A stretch of 64,000 bases of DNA, from positions 1 through 64,000 of the forward strand of contig RQTK01000973.1 of the NCBI GenBank assembly GCA_003991915.1, read 5' to 3'. The DNA is from Elysia chlorotica. Taxonomy: Eukaryota; Mollusca; Gastropoda; Plakobranchidae. This document shows positions 62,001 through 64,000 of this stretch, piece by piece. Each line of letters opens with the position of its first letter. Position 1 is the first letter of the stretch. A program made the position numbers and the translations under genes. The notes under the pieces are model-generated. The model was not told the DNA's origin, did no database searches, and saw only the letters and a program-made list of their open reading frames with translations.

Positions 62001-62233
62001 TCTGGTGTGGACTTCCGCCGCTGTTCTTCAAGCTCCAAATTCTAATTCTCTTGACAATCTCTCTAACCATTTCTAAAACTCCTAAAATAAGCATTCCCTA
62101 GCATAAAAAAGCATAAAAGCATCATACTTACAGATTCCGCAGCTTCGGGAAAACTTGGATCCGAACCAAAAATCCTGTGGGCTGCTTCCTTGCCAGAGTC
62201 GTCTAGCCAAAAGAGCATAGACTGGTAGGAGAA
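28355..62233 (-). CDS. Receptor guanylyl cyclase, natriuretic-peptide-receptor type (19 exons, 5' end missing)
   Basis: Single-pass plasma-membrane receptor making cGMP from GTP. Exons in transcript order: 62132-62233, 61113-61248, 59450-59562, 58608-58734, 47060-47141, 46498-46594, 44685-44807, 42116-42208, 40903-41079, 40129-40297, 38768-38929, 37663-37864, 36506-36646, 34881-35004, 32884-32952, 31090-31360, 29744-29818 (3' edge unclear), 28784-28988, 28355-28467 (stop TAG). Apart from the 29744 edge, every junction has GT/AG and matching phase. Domain order is distal ligand-binding region, transmembrane helix, kinase homology domain, coiled-coil signalling helix, class III cyclase and a short tail. 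This matches animal NPR/GC receptors block by block. The signal peptide and proximal ectodomain lie right of 62.3 kb, possibly in the assembly gap. The ligand class cannot be told from what is present. Confidence 0.92.
28784..35004 (-). CDS. Guanylyl cyclase: catalytic domain exons
   Basis: Exons 34881-35004, 32884-32952, 31090-31360, 29744-29818 and 28784-28988. Class III cyclase motifs are [20 protein letters not shown] (first metal Asp), [20 protein letters not shown] then [12 protein letters not shown] (second metal Asp, with the Glu of KVET that reads guanine), and [19 protein letters not shown] (the guanine-selecting Cys, plus transition-state Asn and Arg). All catalytic residues are present, so it should be an active guanylyl cyclase. 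[20 protein letters not shown] and then [10 protein letters not shown] close the domain. The roughly six residues normally between the last two (GDVxxK in relatives) are missing where a CT repeat begins. Confidence 0.9.
29643..29743. repeat. GA/CA microsatellite abutting a cyclase exon
   Basis: A (GA)n tract of about 35 bp, then CA and GA runs. On the minus strand it reads CTCTCT immediately after the codons for EPR. Confidence 0.95.
29868..31082. repeat. Tandem duplication of about 0.6 kb in a cyclase intron
   Basis: Copy 1 (29868-30508) and copy 2 (30509-31082) share long stretches, for example CAGTTTTCTTGAA, GATATGGTACTTTC-like and GATGCCGTAGTCAGGCGT segments. Copy 2 ends at the donor of exon 31090-31360. 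Copies are moderately diverged, with several small deletions in copy 2. Confidence 0.88.
31666..31985. mobile_element. Tc1/mariner-like MITE, copy 1 (TA target duplication)
   Basis: A 320-bp element flanked by TA at 31664-31665 and 31986-31987. The terminal inverted repeats read TGGTGTTTCGCAGAAG on the left and, reversed, TGAAGTTTCGCAGAAG on the right. It aligns along its length with the reverse complement of 49006-49302. It is too short to encode a transposase. Confidence 0.8.
33083..33460. repeat. (CT)n microsatellite and degenerate pyrimidine tract
   Basis: A perfect CT core at about 33225-33295 with diverged TCTGTCT-type sequence either side. It lies in the cyclase intron and is not coding. 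Confidence 0.95.
34055..34225 (+). repeat. SINE copy, head missing
   Basis: Contains TGGTGTCAGTTTAATGTGAC, GGCTGAGACAG, TGTCTCGTGTGTTGCAGCAC, GTCTTGGGGTCTGTCCACAA and a 3' GCTGACGTTGGAC block, matching the body of the 20617 copy. Confidence 0.8.
34266..34350 (-). pseudogene. Duplicated, partly decayed copy of cyclase exon 34881-35004
   Basis: Read on the minus strand it gives [20 protein letters not shown] then TSDSQPME followed by GTGAATG, against [27 protein letters not shown] and GTAAATG in the real exon. It keeps the frame and a usable donor but has one extra codon before SDIVGF, and several changed residues. The acceptor side and the first 14 or so codons are not recognisable. The SINE tail beside it is duplicated too. 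Confidence 0.8.
34505..34840 (+). repeat. Three further SINE fragments in tandem
   Basis: Fragments at about 34510-34570, 34612-34735 and 34770-34835 all carry the GTCTTGAGACCC / CACAATAT / GTGCTGA block of the SINE 3' half. The last one joins directly to exon 34881-35004 through 'actataactgcaactctc', as does the fragment before the duplicated exon at 34266. Confidence 0.65.
35465..35612 (+). repeat. SINE copy with tRNA-like head, diverged
   Basis: The head 'gatctggcgcaagtggtagagtgccgtggtcccaatagggaggtacgctgtct' is tRNA-like but lacks a clear box B. The body shows CCGGCTGAGACAG, CTGTCAGCACGTAAAATTGT and GACGTTGGACGTT. Confidence 0.6.
36211..36452 (-). pseudogene. Partial copies of the 3' end and donor of cyclase exon 36506-36646
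   Basis: Segment 36297-36373 repeats the last 77 bp of the real exon almost exactly and has the same donor (CCTCCTAC on the plus strand). Two shorter copies keep only the donor and a few exon bases (about 36214-36225 and 36435-36449). In transcript order these lie downstream of the real donor, giving up to four equivalent donors. Confidence 0.85.
36506..36646 (-). CDS. Guanylyl cyclase: coiled-coil signalling helix exon
   Basis: Encodes [20 protein letters not shown] then [20 protein letters not shown] and LYRMLPR, the dimerisation helix between kinase homology and cyclase domains. It enters in phase from 37663 (split AAG) and leaves by a GTAGGAGG donor into 35004 (split AGG). Both edges of this exon are duplicated in the flanking introns (see 36647-36975 and 36211-36452). 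Confidence 0.93.
36647..36975. repeat. 76-bp minisatellite containing the acceptor edge of cyclase exon 36506-36646
   Basis: The exon's first 18-27 bases plus its acceptor (plus strand CTGCTAGAC|CTGG) recur with exon edges at 36646, 36710, 36786, 36862 and 36938, spacings of 64, 76, 76 and 76 bp. Each unit also holds CATATATAGTACATACACAG. The 64-bp unit has lost 12 bp (ATGTTGTCCAGC). Confidence 0.92.
36976..37662. other. Cyclase intron, imperfect short repeats
   Basis: Contains a loose series of 'acaatgaagtacagagat' motifs (about 37000-37400), probably a decayed minisatellite. No exon is seen. Confidence 0.5.
37663..44807 (-). CDS. Guanylyl cyclase: kinase homology domain exons
   Basis: Six exons (44685-44807, 42116-42208, 40903-41079, 40129-40297, 38768-38929, 37663-37864) encode the regulatory pseudokinase. 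A Ser/Asn-rich entry, [17 protein letters not shown], leads to [17 protein letters not shown], where the usual VAVK lysine region reads [49 protein letters not shown] (Asn in place of the HRD aspartate, as in this family), [31 protein letters not shown] and [15 protein letters not shown] follow in canonical order. It should bind nucleotide or act as an allosteric linker, not phosphorylate. Confidence 0.93.
39475..39600 (-). repeat. SINE fragment (minus strand)
   Basis: Carries GGACGGGCCCCAAGACTAAC and 'cctgacaattgt', the complement of the SINE 3' half, ending near a partial GAGACTCCTG block. Confidence 0.6.
39721..39806. repeat. (CAA)n microsatellite
   Basis: About 25 CAA units, preceded by C and A homopolymers, in a cyclase intron. 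Confidence 0.95.
40619..40729. repeat. (GA)n-(TC)n inverted repeat
   Basis: About 40 bp of GA runs straight into about 68 bp of TC/CT, centred on GAGATCTC. The two arms are complementary and could fold into a hairpin of about 20 base pairs or more per arm. Confidence 0.95.
40745..40797 (-). pseudogene. Partial copy of the 3' end of cyclase exon 40903-41079
   Basis: Plus-strand 'ttgtctactcacagtggcgatat' and 'gaaagagcgccatcc' parallel 'gtgtctacccaccgtggcgatg' and 'ggaagagcgcatcc' of the real exon end, in the same order and spacing. Several substitutions and small indels break the frame. It is flanked by CT repeats, as is the real donor. Confidence 0.75.
41185..41325 (-). repeat. SINE fragment (minus strand)
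   Basis: Holds CAAACGTCAGCACTATA, GGGCGGACCCCAAGACCAAT and CTCCTGTCTCAG, the complement of the SINE body, in the intron upstream of exon 40903-41079. Confidence 0.7.
42660..43230. repeat. Long (GA)n tract with GACAGA variants
   Basis: A perfect GA core (about 42825-42902) with 300 bp of diverged GAGACAGAGACA repeats beyond it. All frames are Arg/Glu or Ser/Leu translations. Confidence 0.95.
43898..44140 (+). mobile_element. Helitron-like N-terminal fragment
   Basis: An 80-codon frame with a basic start ([20 protein letters not shown]) ends [20 protein letters not shown] and NGA before TAG. The Cys-His pattern HCxALKFxGE...CCxNG resembles the zinc motif near the N terminus of many Helitron replicase/helicase proteins. 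No Rep or helicase domain follows, so it is a fragment in a cyclase intron. The assignment comes from this motif alone. Confidence 0.5.
44350..44660. repeat. (GA)n and GA-rich repeat beside a cyclase exon
   Basis: A long GA run (about 44350-44432) followed by degenerate GAGACAGA sequence reaching within 25 bp of the donor of exon 44685-44807. Confidence 0.95.
45055..45262 (+). mobile_element. Non-LTR retrotransposon 3' ORF fragment
   Basis: Translation across one or two frameshifts gives a WIGHTL...[10 protein letters not shown]...(R)RPKKT(LR)...WAELKR pattern, typical of the C-terminal end of LINE reverse-transcriptase proteins. Stops and frameshifts show it is dead. AATAAA follows at about 45289. 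Confidence 0.65.
45345..45530 (-). repeat. SINE-like fragment (minus strand)
   Basis: 'gtgctgccacaaagagacag', 'gactgctgtctcaaccgctcac' and 'gacccaactagtggaggggaaattccgacg' follow the complement of the SINE body. A longer open frame runs through it and is judged incidental. Confidence 0.55.
46498..47141 (-). CDS. Guanylyl cyclase: transmembrane and juxtamembrane exons
   Basis: Exon 47060-47141 encodes DHLALQ followed by the helix [20 protein letters not shown], then Phe and a split Arg codon as the cytoplasmic stop-transfer. Exon 46498-46594 continues in phase as [18 protein letters not shown], matching the RWxxRWED-type juxtamembrane element of receptor cyclases, and ends SRGPLSQH. A different frame of the 46498 exon is open for longer and gives a Gly/Arg/Ser-rich peptide; phase and family similarity favour the frame given here. 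Confidence 0.88.
47495..48245. repeat. Direct duplication of about 0.3 kb, period 439 bp
   Basis: 47495 to about 47815 and 47934 to about 48245 share GGACGGGACTGTATATAGGC, ATATCGCTAAAGAAAATTAT and further blocks. About 120 bp of unrelated sequence separates them. Confidence 0.88.
49006..49302. mobile_element. Tc1/mariner-like MITE, copy 2 (inverted relative to copy 1)
   Basis: A 297-bp element flanked by TA at 49004-49005 and 49303-49304, with terminal inverted repeats TGAAGTTTCGCAGA and, reversed, TGGATTTTCGCAGAAG. Its reverse complement tracks 31666-31985 through GTGTACA.AGAGCATCCATTT and TTCCGAAAAAATGTG blocks. Confidence 0.8.
49319..49345. repeat. (TG)n microsatellite
   Basis: About 13 TG units directly beyond the MITE's right flank. 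Confidence 0.9.
53596..53785. repeat. Two (CT)n microsatellites with duplicated spacer
   Basis: CT runs at 53618-53655 and 53729-53783. Sequence beyond each run is similar ('gttcctttctaagtgtagttattgt' and 'attccttctctcgtgacagatagtgtaattattgg'), suggesting a local duplication. Confidence 0.85.
54340..54935 (+). pseudogene. Bacterial BatD-like gene fragment inside a host intron
   Basis: About 195 codons resembling the start of bacterial BatD (oxygen tolerance / aerotolerance family, membrane-anchored, normally in a batABCDE cluster). A bacterial start is plausible at GTG 54349. A signal-peptide-like helix ([20 protein letters not shown]) is followed by the family pattern: [44 protein letters not shown] then [30 protein letters not shown] and a YTIKLYY strand. 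Homology ends near QKRVNGKLY, where CT-rich host-like sequence resumes; full BatD proteins are over twice as long. Codons are strongly AT-rich, unlike host exons. It has no introns, lies opposite to the host gene and has no other bat gene beside it. It could be horizontally acquired, symbiont-derived nuclear DNA, or an assembly chimera. The donor lineage is not determined; an AT-rich gammaproteobacterium seems likely. Confidence 0.72.
55085..55190 (+). repeat. SINE 3' fragment
   Basis: GTGTGGCAGCACATAAAGTG, GTCAGTCTTGAGGCCCGTTG and a terminal CCTAGGAGACGTTAAAAC. The same terminal variant (CTAAGAGACGTTAAAC) occurs at about 59355 and a related one at about 11550. Confidence 0.65.
55302..55381. 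repeat. Poly(C) run and (CA)n microsatellite
   Basis: About 18 C's at 55303-55320 and about 12 CA units at 55358-55381. Such runs are prone to sequencing error. Confidence 0.9.
55571..55661. repeat. (GACA)n microsatellite
   Basis: About 20 tetranucleotide units of GACA/CAGA. Confidence 0.95.
55835..56008 (-). repeat. SINE copy with tRNA-like head (minus strand)
   Basis: Near-complete minus-strand copy. The plus strand shows GGATGGGCCCCGAAACTGAC, CGGTCACATTAGACTGACAC, CCCAAGCAGTAGGGG and the complement of the tRNA-like head with box B (about 55945-56000), ending CCCCCCTC. Confidence 0.8.
56519..56765. repeat. 27-bp minisatellite, about nine copies
   Basis: Units of AACTGCAGTCATAATGAGCA plus TGTAAAG, with CAC/CAT and GAG/AAG variants. 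Because the unit is a multiple of three, both strands stay open (a repeated HNEHVKNCS on plus). No start context, splice site or family match supports a gene. Confidence 0.93.
58200..58530. repeat. Degenerate TCTGTC/CT pyrimidine tract
   Basis: An old, diverged pyrimidine microsatellite just 5' (plus coordinates) of cyclase exon 58608-58734. Confidence 0.8.
58608..62233 (-). CDS. Guanylyl cyclase: distal ectodomain exons
   Basis: Four exons (62132-62233, 61113-61248, 59450-59562, 58608-58734) encode the membrane-proximal half of the ligand-binding region. Readable blocks are [32 protein letters not shown] with N-glycosylation sites (NQS, NSS); [21 protein letters not shown] then YYIWDM, the equivalent of the family's RSFEGxxG...GDR...DYxLWDM; and [13 protein letters not shown], the juxtamembrane Cys motif seen in natriuretic peptide receptors as CGFDNE...DHL. 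Phases are 0, 1, 0 and 1. The exon before 62233 was not found in the window with confidence. Confidence 0.88.
58833..59003. repeat. Two (GA)n microsatellites
   Basis: GA runs at about 58834-58875 and 58968-59001 within the intron between exons 59450 and 58734. Confidence 0.95.
59573..60625. repeat. Mosaic of duplicated intron segments with SINE tails
   Basis: 'tgcttaatgttcaact...tgtggaccagccccaatacta' occurs at about 59715, 59865 and 60260. 'cgtccaatttcgtgcctctg' occurs at about 60037 and 60485, followed by 'gtgtcagggatgaaaacgga' each time. 'cattcagtaaaaac' plus an ACAAAACAAGAAAT block occurs at about 59573 and 60172. Confidence 0.8.
61510..61636. repeat. (GAA)n microsatellite, about 40 units
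   Basis: A 120-bp uninterrupted AAG/GAA tract in a cyclase intron. Long GAA tracts can form triplexes. The poly-Lys frame is not a gene. Confidence 0.97.
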
Positions 62234-62975
62234 CTGAGGAAAACAACGAGAAATGGGCGCCAGGTAGGGGAGTTCTAATCAATAATGGTAATACAGTGAG
62301 TAATAGTCCGTTTTGACATGAACATTTCGGTAAGAGACTTAGAAAACAATATTGAGTGCTTTTGGGCCTTTACTAAAATGTGTTGTGATAAGTTTAATTC
62401 TGACATAAAACGTCACAATGTCATAATTTTCACATATTTTGTAATCAACTATAATACATCAATATAGTTGTAAATTCAGTGGTACTTGTATAGCGTGCTG
62501 CAAAAAGATAATGGTTATAGCAATTTCTTGTTATACATGTACAGAAAGATCAGTTGATACATAACATATTAATTTTAATAACGGCAATACATGCATAGCC
62601 AAGGCATGTACATTACAGTCACGACCATGCAAAGATGTCAGATTGCTTCACGAATTGAAAAGTTGGACTGGAAAAGAGATGAAGTGGAAACAGAGTGAGT
62701 AAATTGGGAGCAGTGACTTGTCCAAACCTTGGTAGCTTCAGGCATGAAGATTACTTTTACTGACTCCGCGGCATCAACAGAACCGTAAATCATCAAGGAA
62801 AGAAACATCACATTAACCACCCGAATGCCCGTTTACAGGTCAGGCCAGGCAGAGGGGTCCGACAGCACCATTCTGAGCGGAAGGGCCTTAACTCAAGGCA
62901 TACAATTTCTACAATGTTCTCCTCTGGCCTTGTTAACACCCGGGGGGGGGGGGGGCTGGTGTGCCGGGGGGAGAG
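62234..62975. other. Region upstream of the first readable cyclase exon
   Basis: No further exon can be supported. A minus-strand frame at about 62735-62820 (VNVMFLSLMIYGSVDAAES) ends beside GTAAAAGT and looks slightly like the end of exon 62132-62233 (...FGS...AAES|GTAAGT), but no acceptor precedes it. Poly(G) at 62942-62955 borders the gap. Confidence 0.4.
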
Positions 62976-63531
62976 NNNNNNNNNNNNNNNNNNNNNNNNN
63001 NNNNNNNNNNNNNNNNNNNNNNNNNNNNNNNNNNNNNNNNNNNNNNNNNNNNNNNNNNNNNNNNNNNNNNNNNNNNNNNNNNNNNNNNNNNNNNNNNNNN
63101 NNNNNNNNNNNNNNNNNNNNNNNNNNNNNNNNNNNNNNNNNNNNNNNNNNNNNNNNNNNNNNNNNNNNNNNNNNNNNNNNNNNNNNNNNNNNNNNNNNNN
63201 NNNNNNNNNNNNNNNNNNNNNNNNNNNNNNNNNNNNNNNNNNNNNNNNNNNNNNNNNNNNNNNNNNNNNNNNNNNNNNNNNNNNNNNNNNNNNNNNNNNN
63301 NNNNNNNNNNNNNNNNNNNNNNNNNNNNNNNNNNNNNNNNNNNNNNNNNNNNNNNNNNNNNNNNNNNNNNNNNNNNNNNNNNNNNNNNNNNNNNNNNNNN
63401 NNNNNNNNNNNNNNNNNNNNNNNNNNNNNNNNNNNNNNNNNNNNNNNNNNNNNNNNNNNNNNNNNNNNNNNNNNNNNNNNNNNNNNNNNNNNNNNNNNNN
63501 NNNNNNNNNNNNNNNNNNNNNNNNNNNNNNN
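62976..63531. other. Assembly gap (556 N)
   Basis: A run of N flanked by G-rich sequence on the left and CT-rich sequence on the right. It is likely a microsatellite that could not be assembled. Missing cyclase ectodomain exons may lie within or beyond it. Confidence 0.99.
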
Positions 63532-63689
63532 TCTTTCTCTCTTCCCTTGTTCTCCTCCCCCATCTATCAATTCGTCTATCTCTGGATTTAACGTAACTAG
63601 GGTTTCTCTGGGGTGAACCTATATGGCGACTGATAAGGCCGATTATTCCGTACATCCAATTTCACGTCTCTCTCTAAGCACCCACGGAT

Positions 63690-64000
63690 GTGCATTTTGT
63701 ATTACCCCTAACTTTATCTCACCTGTCATCCCTTACCGTGCCCTACCTATCACCCCTTTTTGTGCCTCACTTCGTGTAATTGATCGATCATCCCTCATCG
63801 TACCACCCCTTACTGTTCCTCAACGAGAAACACTTAATGCAATCTTTCTATCACCGCTTACAATACCTCTCTATCACCCCTTATTACACCACCCCCTACT
63901 ATACTGTCACCCCTTACTATAGTCAATCACCCCTTACTATACTCTATCTATCATCTCTTACTACATCACCCCTTACTATACTCTCCCCCCTTACTATACT
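63690..64000. repeat. CCCCTTACTATACT minisatellite, runs off right edge
   Basis: Degenerate at first ('atcaccccttac', 'taccgtgcc') and more regular from about 63880, with CCCCTTACTATACT units spaced about 20-40 bp apart to the end of the window. Confidence 0.75.

Noticed and set aside
62808..63655. Frames of more than 200 codons across the N run
   Set aside because: They exist only because the gap has no stops.
63623..63922. 99-codon plus-strand frame after the gap
   Set aside because: Ile/Pro/Leu-rich reading of the degenerate CCCCTTAC minisatellite.

Overview
The window is nuclear DNA from an animal. Coding segments are short exons of 69 to 716 bp with GT/AG junctions, separated by large introns, and there are no operons. 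tRNA-derived SINE copies, LINE remnants, a TA-flanked MITE pair and very abundant (CT)n, (GAA)n, (ACT)n and (GACA)n microsatellites suggest a lophotrochozoan, probably a mollusc. That placement is inference from style, not a database match.

Three host genes are readable. (1) Positions 268-5286, minus strand: the 5' part of the DNA polymerase delta catalytic subunit (POLD1). Seven coding exons give 382 codons, and the gene runs off the left edge. (2) Positions 10085-19913, plus strand: a complete eight-exon biotin-protein ligase (HLCS-like) of 630 codons. Its ligase domain is N-terminal and a region resembling the N-terminal part of human HLCS is C-terminal, the reverse of the order I know for human and yeast enzymes. 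(3) Positions 28355-62233, minus strand: a receptor (membrane) guanylyl cyclase of the natriuretic-peptide-receptor type. It is read over 19 exons from the distal ectodomain through the transmembrane segment, kinase homology domain, signalling helix and cyclase domain to a C-terminal tail. Its 5' end lies right of 62.2 kb, beyond or within an assembly gap (62976-63531). POLD1 and HLCS are head to head; HLCS and the cyclase are tail to tail.

The rest is introns and intergenic DNA. Notable contents are a roughly 590-bp AT-rich segment (about 54340-54935) encoding the signal peptide and first third of a bacterial BatD-like protein, placed in pyrimidine-rich DNA inside the 11.5-kb cyclase intron; a two-copy Tc1/mariner-like MITE; a SINE family present in at least a dozen pieces; two LINE 3' ends; a Helitron-like fragment; and several tandem duplications.

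The cyclase gene also shows a repeated pattern. At three exons (36506-36646, 34881-35004, 40903-41079) the exon edge together with its splice site has been copied into neighbouring intron, up to five times. A (CT)n tract occupies the place where the exon at 29744-29818 should continue.

The three genes have no obvious joint pathway: DNA replication, biotin attachment to carboxylases, and cGMP signalling.
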